Of a stretch of DNA of 64,000 bases, positions 51,446 through 61,201 are shown piece after piece. The notes beneath the pieces are model-generated. The model did not search any database and had not been told where the DNA came from. It saw nothing but the letters and a program-made list of their open reading frames with translations. The stretch is from contig NZ_BEWB01000003.1 in NCBI RefSeq assembly GCF_003112555.1, positions 372,001 through 436,000 of the forward strand, written 5' to 3'. Source of the DNA: Streptomyces coelicoflavus. GTDB taxonomy: Bacteria > Actinomycetota > Actinomycetes > Streptomycetales > Streptomycetaceae. The translations under genes were made by a program, and so were the position numbers. Each line of letters starts with the position of its first letter. Positions within the stretch are counted from its first letter, which is position 1.

Positions 51446-53580
51446 ACACCGACACGCAGAAGACCGACCCGCTGAACCAAGAGGACTCCATGTCCACAGC
51501 CACTGAGACCCGGGCGCCGCACGGCGACGCACCCTCCGGGCACCAGCCCGGTCAGGGCCGCGTCGGCGCGGGCCTCTTCGACCCGAAGCAGCTGGTCACG
51601 TCGCTGCCCGACGCGTTCCGCAAGCTCGACCCACGGGTGATGGTGAAGTCGCCCGTCATGTTCGTCGTCCTCGTCGGCTCCGTGCTGACCACCGCCTTCT
51701 CCTTCACGGACCCCGGCGACCGGTTCGGCTGGACGATCAGCGCCTGGCTCTGGCTGACCGTGCTCTTCGCCAACCTGGCGGAGGCGGTCGCCGAGGGCCG
51801 CGGCAAGGCCCAGGCCGACACCCTGCGCAAGGCCAGGACCGACACCGTCGCCCGCCGGGTCGACGGCACCACGGTCCCCGGTACCGGGCTCACGGTCGGC
51901 GACCTGGTCGTCTGCGAGGCCGGGGACGTCGTCCCCGGCGACGGCGACGTCGTCGAGGGCGTCGCCTCGGTCGACGAGTCGGCCATCACCGGCGAGTCGG
52001 CGCCCGTCATCCGCGAGTCCGGCGGCGACCGGTCCGCGGTCACCGGCGGGACCAAGGTCCTCTCCGACCGCATCGTCGTCAGGATCACCACGAAGCCGGG
52101 CGAGACCTTCATCGACCGGATGATCAACCTGGTCGAGGGAGCGGCCCGGCAGAAGACGCCGAACGAGATCGCGCTGAACATCCTGCTGGCCTCGCTGACC
52201 GTCGTCTTCCTGCTGGCCTGCGCCACCCTCCCGCCGTTCGCCGACTACGCGGGCACCCACCTGGACCTGGTCGTGCTGGTGGCCCTGCTGGTCTGCCTCA
52301 TCCCCACCACGATCGGCGCCCTGCTCTCCGCCATCGGCATCGCGGGCATGGACCGCCTGGTGCAGCGCAACGTGCTGGCGATGTCGGGCCGCGCCGTCGA
52401 GGCCGCCGGCGACGTCTCCACGCTGCTCCTCGACAAGACCGGCACGATCACGCTGGGCAACCGGCAGGCCGCCGAGTTCGTGCCGGTGGGCGGCGTGACG
52501 GCGGCCGAGGTCGCCGACGCCGCCCAGCTCTCCTCCCTCGCCGACGAGACCCCCGAAGGCCGCTCGATCGTCGTCCTCGCCAAGGAGAAGTACGGCCTGC
52601 GCGAGCGGCAGCAGGGCGAGCTGACGGGCGCCGAGTGGATCGAGTTCACCGCCCAGACCCGCATGTCCGGCGTGGACGCCGACGGCCGCAAGGTCCGCAA
52701 GGGCGCGGCGGGTTCCGTCGTCGCCTGGGTCCGGGAGCGCGGCGGCCCGGTGTCCGAGGACGCGGACACGGCGGTCGAGCGCATCTCCGCGGCGGGCGGC
52801 ACACCGCTGCTCGTCGCCGTCGAGGACGAGCGCGGCGCCCGCGTCCTCGGTGTCGTCCACCTCAAGGACGTCGTCAAGCAGGGCATGCGCGAGCGGTTCG
52901 ACGAACTGCGCCGCATGGGCATCAAGACCGTCATGATCACGGGCGACAACCCGCTGACGGCCAGGGCGATCGCCGAAGAGGCGGGCGTCGACGACTACCT
53001 CGCGGAGGCCACGCCCGAGGACAAGATGGCCCTCATCAAGCGCGAGCAGGCCGGCGGCAAGCTGGTCGCGATGACCGGCGACGGCACCAACGACGCCCCC
53101 GCGCTGGCCCAGGCGGACGTCGGCGTGGCGATGAACACCGGCACGTCGGCCGCCAAGGAGGCCGGCAACATGGTCGACCTCGACTCCAACCCCACCAAGC
53201 TGATCGAGATCGTCGAGATCGGCAAGCAGTTGCTGATCACGCGCGGGGCGCTCACGACGTTCTCGATCGCCAACGACGTCGCCAAGTACTTCGCGATCAT
53301 CCCGGCGCTCTTCGCGGCCGTCCACCCGGGCCTGGACAAGCTCAACATCATGGGCCTGTCCTCCCCGGACTCCGCGATCCTGTCCGCGGTGATCTTCAAC
53401 GCGCTGATCATCGTCGTACTGGTCCCGCTCGCCCTGAAGGGCGTGCGCTACCGGCCGATGAGCGCCGACCGGATGCTGCGCCGCAACCTCGCCGTGTACG
53501 GACTGGGCGGTCTCGTCGCCCCGTTCGCCGGCATCAAGCTCATCGACCTGATCGTCTCGCTCGTCCCCGGGATCGGCTGA
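51442..53580 (+). CDS. kdpB: KdpB, P-type ATPase subunit
   Basis: A 712-residue P-type ATPase that powers K+ uptake. The actuator-domain motif is TGESAPV, phosphorylated Asp lies in LLDKTGTIT, and the hinge-region motifs are [10 protein letters not shown] and [14 protein letters not shown]. The ATG at 51442 overlaps the kdpA stop. An in-frame ATG at 51490 ([10 protein letters not shown]) has a better AGAGG site and would remove a poorly conserved 16-residue extension, so either start may be used. The N-terminal 40 residues are disordered. Confidence 0.97.
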   Translation: MNTDTQKTDPLNQEDSMSTATETRAPHGDAPSGHQPGQGRVGAGLFDPKQLVTSLPDAFRKLDPRVMVKSPVMFVVLVGSVLTTAFSFTDPGDRFGWTISAWLWLTVLFANLAEAVAEGRGKAQADTLRKARTDTVARRVDGTTVPGTGLTVGDLVVCEAGDVVPGDGDVVEGVASVDESAITGESAPVIRESGGDRSAVTGGTKVLSDRIVVRITTKPGETFIDRMINLVEGAARQKTPNEIALNILLASLTVVFLLACATLPPFADYAGTHLDLVVLVALLVCLIPTTIGALLSAIGIAGMDRLVQRNVLAMSGRAVEAAGDVSTLLLDKTGTITLGNRQAAEFVPVGGVTAAEVADAAQLSSLADETPEGRSIVVLAKEKYGLRERQQGELTGAEWIEFTAQTRMSGVDADGRKVRKGAAGSVVAWVRERGGPVSEDADTAVERISAAGGTPLLVAVEDERGARVLGVVHLKDVVKQGMRERFDELRRMGIKTVMITGDNPLTARAIAEEAGVDDYLAEATPEDKMALIKREQAGGKLVAMTGDGTNDAPALAQADVGVAMNTGTSAAKEAGNMVDLDSNPTKLIEIVEIGKQLLITRGALTTFSIANDVAKYFAIIPALFAAVHPGLDKLNIMGLSSPDSAILSAVIFNALIIVVLVPLALKGVRYRPMSADRMLRRNLAVYGLGGLVAPFAGIKLIDLIVSLVPGIG

Positions 53581-53585
53581 CCGAC

Positions 53586-54263
53586 ATGAACACTTCCCTC
53601 ACCAACGCCGCCCGGCTGTTCACGGCGGGCCTGCGCGCCCTGCTCGTCCTGACCGTGGTCACCGGCATCGTGTATCCGCTCGTCGTCACCGGCATCGCCC
53701 AGGGGCTGTTCCCCGGGAAGGCGAACGGCTCCGAGATCGAGGCGGACGGAAAGGTCGTCGGCTCCTCCCTCATCGGCCAGTCCTACAACCTGCCGCTGAA
53801 GGACGGCCAGGAGACCCCGGAGCCGGACCTGAAATGGTTCCAGGGCCGCCCGGCCAACGGCCTCGGCACCAACACCGTGAACACCCGGTACGAGCTGATC
53901 CTTTCCGGCGCCACCAACCGCTCCGCCGACAACCCGGAACTCCTCCGGTGGGTGAAGGACGCCAAGGCCGCCGTCGTCAAGGACAACTCCGTGCCAGGAC
54001 ACCCCGTGCGGCCCGAGGACGTGCCCGCCGACGCCGTCACCTCCTCCGGCTCCGGCCTGGACCCGGACATCTCCCCCGAGTACGCCGGTCTCCAGGTGCG
54101 CCGGGTCGCCGAACGCAACGGCCTGCCCGTCGCCCGGATACGGACGCTCGTCGACGAGCACACCACCCCGCGCACCCTCGGCTTCATCGGCGAGCCGCGG
54201 GTGAACGTCCTGGAGCTGAACGTCGCGCTCGGGGAACTGGTGGCGCGGGCGGCCGGGCACTGA
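53586..54263 (+). CDS. kdpC: KdpC subunit
   Basis: A 225-residue subunit with one N-terminal helix (about 12-38) and an extracytoplasmic domain containing SSLIGQSYNLP, FQGRPA, SGSGLDPDISPEYA and RIRTLVDEHT, all characteristic of KdpC. It assists K+ loading of KdpA. It ends the pump operon. The sensor kinase and regulator kdpD/kdpE, often next in actinomycetes, do not follow; an ECF sigma factor does, 21 bases later. Confidence 0.96.
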   Translation: MNTSLTNAARLFTAGLRALLVLTVVTGIVYPLVVTGIAQGLFPGKANGSEIEADGKVVGSSLIGQSYNLPLKDGQETPEPDLKWFQGRPANGLGTNTVNTRYELILSGATNRSADNPELLRWVKDAKAAVVKDNSVPGHPVRPEDVPADAVTSSGSGLDPDISPEYAGLQVRRVAERNGLPVARIRTLVDEHTTPRTLGFIGEPRVNVLELNVALGELVARAAGH

Positions 54264-54284
54264 GGCGCGGTTACAATCCGGGCC

Positions 54285-55229
54285 ATGGCCCTGACCGTGA
54301 GCGACGTGGAACGGTTCGAGGCCTCCAGGCACCGCCTGGAGGCCCTCGCCTACCGCCTGCTCGGCTCGGCGAGCGAGGCGGAGGACGCCGTGCAGGAGAC
54401 GTTCCTGCGCTGGCAGGCGGCCGACGTCGAGCGGATCGAGGTCCCCGAGGCCTGGCTGACCAAGGTCCTCACCAACCTGTGCCTCAACCAGCTCACCTCG
54501 GCCCGCGCACGGCGGGAGACCTACGTGGGCCAGTGGCTGCCCGAACCGCTGCTCGTCGGCGACCCCATGCTCGGCCCGGCGGAGACGGCCGAGCAGCGCG
54601 AGTCGGTCTCCCTCGCGGTCCTCGCCCTGCTGGAGCGGCTCTCACCGGGCGAGCGGGCCGTGTACGTCCTGCGCGAGGCGTTCGGATACGCGCACCGGGA
54701 GATCGCCGCGATCCTCGACATCACGGAGGACGCCAGCCAGCAGACCCTGCACCGGGCCAGGAAGCACGTCGCCCGGGGCCGGGCCCGTACACAGGTCGAC
54801 GAGGCCGCCGCCCGGCGGATCGTCGAGGAGTTCCTCACGGCGGCCACCAGCGGCCGGACCGAACCCCTCGTGCGGCTGCTCACCCAGGACGCCGTGTCGA
54901 TCGGCGACGGCGGCGGAAAGGTCCCCGCCCGCGCCAAGGCGTTCGAGGGCGCCCGCGCCGTGGCGACGTTCCTGCGGGGCCTGTTCAAGCCCGGCAAGGC
55001 CAAGCGGGCGCTGACCGGCGGCCCCGCCGAGATCCACGCGACCACCGCCAACGGCGACCCCGCCGTCGTGGCCGTCGTGCACGGCCGGGTCATCGGGATC
55101 ATGTGCCTGGAGGTCACCGCCGAGGGGCTCGCGGGCTTCCGCAACCAGGTCAACCCCGACAAGCTCGAACGCGCCACCCGCCGGTGGGCGGCCACCGACC
55201 ACGGGGAACCCCTGGTCCGCGCCTTCTGA
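54285..55229 (+). CDS. ECF41-type sigma factor with SnoaL-like C-terminal domain
   Basis: A 314-residue sigma factor. Region 2 is at about 10-75, region 4 at about 110-165, and an NTF2/SnoaL-like domain at about 175-300 acts as built-in regulator. ECF41 hallmarks are WLPEP at 84-88 in the linker, DGGGK at 208-212 and NPDKL at 290-294. The group is known for genes encoding carboxymuconolactone decarboxylases, oxidoreductases or epimerases next door, and an oxidoreductase follows here. TACAAT lies seven bases before the ATG, giving a leaderless message independent of kdp. Mycobacterial SigJ is a relative. Confidence 0.92.
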   Translation: MALTVSDVERFEASRHRLEALAYRLLGSASEAEDAVQETFLRWQAADVERIEVPEAWLTKVLTNLCLNQLTSARARRETYVGQWLPEPLLVGDPMLGPAETAEQRESVSLAVLALLERLSPGERAVYVLREAFGYAHREIAAILDITEDASQQTLHRARKHVARGRARTQVDEAAARRIVEEFLTAATSGRTEPLVRLLTQDAVSIGDGGGKVPARAKAFEGARAVATFLRGLFKPGKAKRALTGGPAEIHATTANGDPAVVAVVHGRVIGIMCLEVTAEGLAGFRNQVNPDKLERATRRWAATDHGEPLVRAF

Positions 55230-55341
55230 CCGGACTGTGGCGCGCGTCACTCCCCGCCCCTGTCAGGAATCGGCGAGCTGCCCGGTTCAAGGGGCGAGTC
55301 CCGCTGGAGAGCCTCAGCGGCCGCAGACAAGGGAGTACGTC

Positions 55342-56538
55342 ATGCAGCACCCCACGCAGCACCGCATCGTCGTCCTGGGCGCCGGATACGCCGGAGCCGT
55401 CGCCGCCGGCCGTCTCGCCAGGCGGCTGCGCCCCCAGGACGCGGCCATCACCCTCGTCAACGCCGAGCCCCACTTCGTCGAACGGGTCAGGATGCACCAG
55501 CTCGCGACCGGCCAGGAGCTCAGGGCCCGGCCGCTGGACGAGATGTTCGCGAAGACCGGGGTCGAGGTGCGGATCGCGCAGGTCACCGGCGTGGACACCG
55601 ACCGCAGGACCGTCTCCGTCACGGACCCGGACGGCACGGGCGAGCTGGCGTACGACACCCTCGTCTACGCCCTCGGCAGTGCCTGGGACCCGCAGGACGT
55701 CCCCGGCGCCGCGGAGCACGCCCACGAGATCGCCGGCCGCACCGGAGCGCTCCGGCTGCGCGAACGTCTGGCGGGGCTGGCGGCCGGCCGCACCGTGGTC
55801 GTCGTCGGCGGCGGGCTCACCGGCCTGGAGGCCGCGACCGAGATCGCCGAGGCCCGCCCGGACCTCGACGTGACGCTCACCGCCCGCGGCGAACTCGGCG
55901 ACTGGCTCTCCCCCAAGGGCCGCCGCCACCTGCGGAAGGTCTTCCACACCCTGGGCATCACGGCCCGCGAGAACGCCGCCGTCACGGCCGTGGCCGCCGA
56001 CCACGTCGTCACCGCCGACGGCACGTCCGTCCCGGCCGACGTCACGGTGTGGACCACCGGCTTCGCCGTCCAACCCCTGGCGAGGGCCACCACGCTGGAC
56101 GTCACCGACACCGGCCGGATCGTGGTCGACGCGACCATGCGCTCGGTCTCCCACCCGGACGTCTACGCCGTCGGTGACGCGGCCCTGGCGGCGGGCCCCG
56201 GCGGCAAGCCGCTGCGGATGTCGTGCGCCTCGGGCGTCCCCACCGCCTGGCAGGCCGCCGACGCCGTCGCGGCCCGCCTGACCGGCGCGAAGCTGCCGAA
56301 GGTGACGCCGCGCTACTTCAACCAGTGCATCTCGCTGGGCCGCAGCCAGGGCCTGATCCAGTACGTCACCGCGGACGACCGCGCCGTGGGCGCGGCCCTG
56401 ACCGGCCGGTTCGCCGCCCTCTACAAGGAACTCGTCTGCAAGTCCGCGGCCTGGGGCGTCGCCAACCCGACCCTCGGCGTCCCGACCCGCCGCCGCCCGG
56501 TCGCCCCCCGGACGCCGGAGCCGGCCCGGACGGTCTGA
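55342..56538 (+). CDS. FAD-dependent NAD(P)H oxidoreductase (NDH-2-like), ECF41 partner
   Basis: A 398-residue two-dinucleotide-binding flavoprotein. The FAD site is VVLGAGYAGAVAA at about 10-22, the NAD(P)H site VVVVGGGLTGLEAA at about 153-166, and the FAD phosphate-contact motif DVYAVGDAAL near 275. There is no membrane helix, but the C-terminal region is amphipathic as in type-II NADH dehydrogenases. AAGGGAG precedes the ATG. A sequence starting TGTCAGGA at 55261-55268 resembles the -35 of ECF41 promoters, but I see no clear -10, so direct control by the upstream sigma factor is an inference. Confidence 0.9.
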   Translation: MQHPTQHRIVVLGAGYAGAVAAGRLARRLRPQDAAITLVNAEPHFVERVRMHQLATGQELRARPLDEMFAKTGVEVRIAQVTGVDTDRRTVSVTDPDGTGELAYDTLVYALGSAWDPQDVPGAAEHAHEIAGRTGALRLRERLAGLAAGRTVVVVGGGLTGLEAATEIAEARPDLDVTLTARGELGDWLSPKGRRHLRKVFHTLGITARENAAVTAVAADHVVTADGTSVPADVTVWTTGFAVQPLARATTLDVTDTGRIVVDATMRSVSHPDVYAVGDAALAAGPGGKPLRMSCASGVPTAWQAADAVAARLTGAKLPKVTPRYFNQCISLGRSQGLIQYVTADDRAVGAALTGRFAALYKELVCKSAAWGVANPTLGVPTRRRPVAPRTPEPARTV

Positions 56539-56551
56539 GCGGCCGTCGCGC

Positions 56552-57328
56552 TCAGCGCACCGGGAAACCGAAGTCGTACCCCTGCTCCTTCAGCCAGGGC
56601 AGGACCTGCCGCAGGGCCTCGACGGTCTGGGTGCGGTCGCCGCCGGCGTCGTGGAAGAGGATCGTCGGCCCGTTGGGCAGCTCCCGCCGGACGGTGGCGA
56701 CGATGGCGTCCGTACCCGGCCGCTCGAAGTCCTTGGTGTCCACGTTCCAGCCCAGCGGGCGCATGCCCCGCGAGGCGGCGAGCTTGCGGCTGTAGGGGGT
56801 GAACGCCCCGCCGGGCGCCCGGTAGTACACCGGCCGCACACCCCCGGACGCCTCGGTGATCATGCGCTCGGCGTCGAGGATCTCCTTGGACTGGTACGCC
56901 TCGGACTTCTTGTCCATGGCGGTGTCGTGCGACACCGAGTGGTCGCACAGCCGGTGCCCGGCCGCGACGACGTCCTTCACGAGGTCCGGGTGCGCCTGCG
57001 CCTGGAGGCCCGTCATGCAGAAGGTGGCCTTCACGCCGTGTTCCTTCAGCAGGTCGAGCACCTGGGGCGTCCAGTTGGGGTCGGGGCCGTCGTCGATGGT
57101 GATGTTCACGCCGCGCGGCCCCGCGTCCGAGGCGTGCGCGATGCTGATGTCGACGGGCTTGGCGCCGCCGCCCGGCGTGGCCGACGCGGACGCCCGCGGT
57201 GTCGCGCCGCCGCCGACGGAGTCGGCCTGCGCGGTCCACACCGAGGCGCCGACGGCGAGCATCGTCACACCGAGCGCCGCCCCGACCACCTTGCCGTACC
57301 AGCCCCGCCCACCACCGTGCCGCGCCAT
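56552..57328 (-). CDS. Polysaccharide deacetylase (NodB domain), exported
   Basis: A 258-residue protein starting MARHGGGRGWYGKVV with an N-terminal helix or signal (about 14-34), a Pro/Ala/Ser linker and a NodB domain. Catalytic features are Asp-Asp in NITIDDGPDP at about 71-80 and the His pair in CDHSVSHDTA; the later YRAPGG and LFHDAGG blocks are present. It should deacetylate peptidoglycan, chitin-type or other N-acetyl sugars. Starts up to 19 codons upstream (57385) are possible but lack a better ribosome site. It converges with the oxidoreductase, 13 bases apart. Confidence 0.88.
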   Translation of the reverse strand: MARHGGGRGWYGKVVGAALGVTMLAVGASVWTAQADSVGGGATPRASASATPGGGAKPVDISIAHASDAGPRGVNITIDDGPDPNWTPQVLDLLKEHGVKATFCMTGLQAQAHPDLVKDVVAAGHRLCDHSVSHDTAMDKKSEAYQSKEILDAERMITEASGGVRPVYYRAPGGAFTPYSRKLAASRGMRPLGWNVDTKDFERPGTDAIVATVRRELPNGPTILFHDAGGDRTQTVEALRQVLPWLKEQGYDFGFPVR

Positions 57329-57474
57329 GTCCGCCGCCCCGCCTTCGCCTAGTCCCTCGCCGCCCCCGCTCATGCCGGGGACCACATGACAGGACGGGTG
57401 AAAACGACCGGAGGATCCGTTCGTTACGGATCACGGACATTTCCGGGGGAGTTCTCGGACAACCCGACGCGGCG

Positions 57475-59028
57475 TCAGGCCCCGGAAGGCGTGGCCGCGG
57501 CAGACGCCCCGGCGGCGTCCAGTGCGTGCAGGATGCGGGCCAGGTCGGCCGGGGCCGCCGCGAGGCGGACCGGCTCGCCCGCGTCGTCGAGCTCGGCGAC
57601 GTGCCAGCCGCGGGGCACGTTCTCGCCGTCGCCGCCGCGCAGGCGCCGTACGTCCCCGACGGTGAGCCGCCGCACCGGGATCGGCCTCGCCGCGAACCGC
57701 CCCGGGCCGGGGTGGGGGACGACGGCGGGCGGGCCGTCGCCGAGCACGACATGGGTGCCGAAGTGGTTCGGGTTGTAGTCGGTGCTCTCCAGGAAGCGGG
57801 CGGCCAGGAACACGTCCTCGCCGGCGGACTTCCCGGGCGGCGCCGCGGCCGGACGGGGCGGGCGGATCCGGGTCGCGCGCCAGGCCGGGACGAGGAGGAC
57901 CAGCGTGCCGAGCGTCCCCGCGCCCGCCCACGCGAGGGGCCCGGCGGAGGCCGGCAGCCCCATGGGGTGGAGGTAGCAGAGCGGGAGCAGCCATACGGCC
58001 GTGACGGCCAGAACGCCCAGGAACGGCAGCACCGACGGCAGCACCTCGTCGTCGGGAAGCCGGCGTCCGCGCCGGTGCACCAGCACCCGGGCCCCCGGCC
58101 AGCCCGCGGCCAGGGCGAGCGCGGCCGCGACGACGGCCACCGAGCCGGCACTGGTGAAGTTCTCCCGCCAGACGTGGTGTTCCCCCGCGACGACTCTCAC
58201 CTGGCCTCGCCACACGGTGAGTTCGACGGGGTCACCGGCCCGGAAGGCCTGGGCGCCGTCCCGGGAGACCGTGAGCCGGTCCAGCGGCCGGCCGTCGGCG
58301 AAGTACAGCCGGCTGGGCCGCTTCCCCCGGCCCACCTCGGTGCCCGCGACCACGGCGTCCAGGGTGGTCAGGCACTCACGGCGGTCGGCGGACGGCGTCC
58401 CGGCCGCGCACGGTACGGCCGACGTCCACGCCTCCTTCGTCGCCCCGGCCACCGGCACGAACCACGCGGCCAGGCCCGCGCCCGCGAGCAGCAGCACGCA
58501 CAGGAACACGGGCACGGCGATCCCGCGCCCGGCGACGCGCTTCGAGATGACGACGAGATGGTCCGACTCGGGCCGCCCGTGACGACGGTGCAGCGCCCGC
58601 AGCGCGTCCAGCGTCGCGTCGAAGTCCGGCCGGTCGTCCCGGGACCCGGACACCGGCAGGGGCAGCCGCCGCGTCCGCCCGTCGCGCAGCAGTACGCCGA
58701 CGCGGAAGTACTCCTCCCCGTGCCGCCCGTACTGGATGTGGACGCGCAGGTCGGCGATGTCGTCCCACGGCACGCTCCGGTGACGGCGCAGCAGCGAGCC
58801 GTACCGCACGCCGTACGCGCCGGCGCCCACCTCGAGGGTGACCCCGTGGAGGAAGGCGACGCCCACCAGAGCGGCCAGCAGCCCGCCGCCCACCCACCAG
58901 TCCACGAACGTGCCCGAGTACACCAGGCGCCCCGCGGCCAGGACGGCCCCGGCCGCGCCCACCCCGACGCACACCCACAGGGGCCGCCTGCGCGGGGAGC
59001 GGACGCTCACTTCCTGGCCGACGGTCAT
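57475..59028 (-). CDS. PH-domain-containing polytopic membrane protein
   Basis: A 517-residue membrane protein starting MTVGQEVSVRSPRRRPLW. Two helices lie at about 18-60, then a bacterial PH-like domain (about 62-140) with GAYGVRYGSLLRRHRSVPWDD, which is the common sequence at this fold. Further helices are near 165-190, 280-300, 320-345 and 355-380. A soluble C-terminal domain (about 395-517) is of unknown type. No enzyme motif is visible. It is divergent from the ECF sigma factor below, and 146 bases upstream of the deacetylase gene on the same strand. Confidence 0.8.
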   Translation of the reverse strand: MTVGQEVSVRSPRRRPLWVCVGVGAAGAVLAAGRLVYSGTFVDWWVGGGLLAALVGVAFLHGVTLEVGAGAYGVRYGSLLRRHRSVPWDDIADLRVHIQYGRHGEEYFRVGVLLRDGRTRRLPLPVSGSRDDRPDFDATLDALRALHRRHGRPESDHLVVISKRVAGRGIAVPVFLCVLLLAGAGLAAWFVPVAGATKEAWTSAVPCAAGTPSADRRECLTTLDAVVAGTEVGRGKRPSRLYFADGRPLDRLTVSRDGAQAFRAGDPVELTVWRGQVRVVAGEHHVWRENFTSAGSVAVVAAALALAAGWPGARVLVHRRGRRLPDDEVLPSVLPFLGVLAVTAVWLLPLCYLHPMGLPASAGPLAWAGAGTLGTLVLLVPAWRATRIRPPRPAAAPPGKSAGEDVFLAARFLESTDYNPNHFGTHVVLGDGPPAVVPHPGPGRFAARPIPVRRLTVGDVRRLRGGDGENVPRGWHVAELDDAGEPVRLAAAPADLARILHALDAAGASAAATPSGA

Positions 59029-59174
59029 GCGCGCATGGTGCCACCGGCCGCGACGCCCCCGCCTGTACGGCATCCGGCAGTGTTCCGGCCCGCCAGGCTG
59101 CCGAGGACCGGTGCGAGGGCGGACCGGAGCCGACGACGCCGGCCGCTTGTACCGGAAGGCGGTCGGATGACACC

Positions 59175-59750
59175 GTGCAGCCCGACGGGGGAGACATGCG
59201 ACCACCAGACGAACCGAGCACCGGCCGGGGTACGGACACGCACGAGTTCGACGCCTTCTACGCCGAGAGCGTCGGCCGGCTCATCGGTCACCTGTACGCG
59301 ATGACGGGCGACCTCGCCGAGGCCCAGGACGTGGTCCAGGAGGCCTTCGCCCGGGCCTGGGAACGGCGGACCGAGCTGGACCTGAACGGTGCCCCCGAGG
59401 CGTGGGTGCGCACGGTGGCCTGGCGGCTGGCGGTCAGCCGGTGGCGGAAGGTGCGCACGGCGCTCGCCTTCGCCCGGCGCCAGGGCCCGCCGGCCGCCGT
59501 GCCGCCCCCGGAACCGCACCACGTGCTGCTGGTCCAGGCGCTGCGGCGGATACCCGAGGCGCAACGACGGGCCGTGGTGCTCCACCACCTGTGCGACCTG
59601 ACGGTCGAGCAGGTGGCCGCCGAGGTCGGCAGTCCGGTGGGTACGGTCAAGGCGCAGCTGAGCCGGGGCCGGGCGGCGCTGGCCCGGCTGCTGTCCGACA
59701 CCGAACTGGATCCGCGGACGAGCCGTCCGCCGGAGGTGCGACATGGCTGA
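59175..59750 (+). CDS. ECF sigma factor (SigE-family type of streptomycetes)
   Basis: A 191-residue sigma factor. Region 2 is at about 25-90 (FDAFYAESVGRLIGHLYAMT, then EAFARAWERR) and region 4 at about 118-170 (ALRRIPEAQRRAVVLHHLCD, then VGSPVGTVKAQLSRGRAAL). GTG at 59175 has a weak GGAT site; an ATG seven codons later has GGGGGAG but only two bases of spacing. It overlaps the membrane partner by eight bases. It should direct transcription for an envelope or extracytoplasmic stress. Confidence 0.88.
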   Translation: MQPDGGDMRPPDEPSTGRGTDTHEFDAFYAESVGRLIGHLYAMTGDLAEAQDVVQEAFARAWERRTELDLNGAPEAWVRTVAWRLAVSRWRKVRTALAFARRQGPPAAVPPPEPHHVLLVQALRRIPEAQRRAVVLHHLCDLTVEQVAAEVGSPVGTVKAQLSRGRAALARLLSDTELDPRTSRPPEVRHG

Positions 59751-60321
59751 CAGGCTGGAGGAGTCCCTGGCGGACCTCGCCGAGTCGGGCCGCCGGCACG
59801 CGGTGCCGTCGGCCCCGGAGCGGATCCGGGCGCGCGGCGAGCAGCGCCTGCGCCGCAGGCGGGCCGCACTGGCGTCCGGCGGCGCGCTGCTGGCCGCGGC
59901 GGTGGCGCTGGGCGGCCTGTCGCTGGTCCGGGCCGCCCGGGACCCCGAGCCGCCCGCCGTCCTCCCGACGTCCGCCGCCTCGCCCTTCGTGCCGCCCACG
60001 CCCGCGCCGGGAGCGGAGTACGCCGAGGAACTGGCCTACGTGTACGGCGCGGTGGCGCGGGGCGACACGGTGCGGGTCACCGTCGAGCCGCTGCGTGCCG
60101 TGCGGGGCGGGGCGACGCCCACGGGCGAGGTGCACACGCTGACCCTGCCGCGGGGGACGCCGGTCGAGGCACGGCGGCTGTCCGGCGGGAAACCGGCGGA
60201 CCTGCGGCTGGACGAGCTGCTGGACCGGCTGGCCGCCGGGCGGAAGTGGGCCTTCGCGATCGACTACGACGGCGAGGGCCGCGTGCACTCGCTGCGGGAG
60301 GCGTACTGGCTCGGCGACTGA
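59743..60321 (+). CDS. Single-pass membrane protein, candidate anti-sigma partner
   Basis: A 192-residue protein with a cytoplasmic N-terminus of about 42 residues ending in Arg-rich RARGEQRLRRRRA, one helix at about 43-62, and an extracytoplasmic domain ending FAIDYDGEGRVHSLREAYW. It overlaps the sigma gene, the usual layout for an anti-sigma factor, although no zinc motif is visible in the short cytoplasmic part. The extracytoplasmic domain shares an ending and an overall pattern with the adjacent lipoprotein. Confidence 0.8.
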   Translation: MADRLEESLADLAESGRRHAVPSAPERIRARGEQRLRRRRAALASGGALLAAAVALGGLSLVRAARDPEPPAVLPTSAASPFVPPTPAPGAEYAEELAYVYGAVARGDTVRVTVEPLRAVRGGATPTGEVHTLTLPRGTPVEARRLSGGKPADLRLDELLDRLAAGRKWAFAIDYDGEGRVHSLREAYWLGD

Positions 60322-60473
60322 TCCCGCGGCAGCCGGACGGGTGCCGTGGAGGTGCCGGACGGGTCGCCGACGGCGGCGGACGAACAATTCGCCTCGGGAT
60401 GCAACCCCCCGGGTGGGCCGGCGCGTAGAGAGTGCGTATCCAGAACGCACCACGTCCTTGGGGGGACTTCACC

Positions 60474-61040
60474 ATGCGCGTCGCACACCGCCGGACCACC
60501 ACCGTCCGCTGCCTCACCGCCCTCACCCTCGGCCTGCTGGCCCTCACCGGGTGCGGCGGACCGGACGACGGACCGGACGACGGGCAGGCCGCCACCGCCA
60601 CTGCCACCGCCACCGCGTCCGTGACGTCGGCGCCGCCCGCCCCGTCGCCGGACGGGACGGCCCCGAGCAGCGGGCCGAGCGCCACCGCGGCCCGCTGGGC
60701 CGGCACCAAGCAGTTCGTGCAGATCGACGACGCCCGGACCGCCGACGGCCGGACCTACCTGTCGGTGCGGCCCGCCGAGAAGAAGCCCCACCCCCGGTTC
60801 GAGGCATGGGTGATCGTCCCGGGCGAGGGGCCGTACACCGAGGTGAGCATGACCGAGGACGCCCAGGTGCTCCTGTCGGTCCCGCTCGGCGACGCGAAGC
60901 ACCCCGCCGCGTACACCCAGGACGAGTTCGTCGGCCGCCTGACGGCCCGGTCCTCCTCGGACCGCGCGCTGCTCGGCTTCGACCTGAGCTTCGACGGCCA
61001 GGGGCGGGTCACCAGGGTGCAGTCGCTGTACACGCCCTGA
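60474..61040 (+). CDS. Lipoprotein related to the neighbouring membrane protein
   Basis: A 188-residue lipoprotein precursor starting MRVAHRRTTTVRCLTALT, with lipobox Leu-Thr-Gly-Cys near residue 24 and an Asp/Ala/Thr-rich linker. A globular domain of about 115 residues ends LLGFDLSFDGQGRVTRVQSL. The last segment parallels the end of the preceding membrane protein. It may bind or sense a ligand at the outer membrane face as part of the sigma-factor circuit. GGGGG eight bases upstream supports the ATG. Ligand unknown. Confidence 0.82.
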   Translation: MRVAHRRTTTVRCLTALTLGLLALTGCGGPDDGPDDGQAATATATATASVTSAPPAPSPDGTAPSSGPSATAARWAGTKQFVQIDDARTADGRTYLSVRPAEKKPHPRFEAWVIVPGEGPYTEVSMTEDAQVLLSVPLGDAKHPAAYTQDEFVGRLTARSSSDRALLGFDLSFDGQGRVTRVQSLYTP

Positions 61041-61201
61041 TCCGCGGGTGCGGGCGCGGGCGCGGTCAGGTGCGGGAAGGGCAGGTCAGGTGAACCCCGG
61101 TACACCCTGTGGACCGGTTCGAGTGGTTTACCCGTCCCGTCCGTGTGAGCGCCCCGCCACGGTGCCGTTCCCGCGCCGAGGGGCATCAAGGGTGGGACGC
61201 G

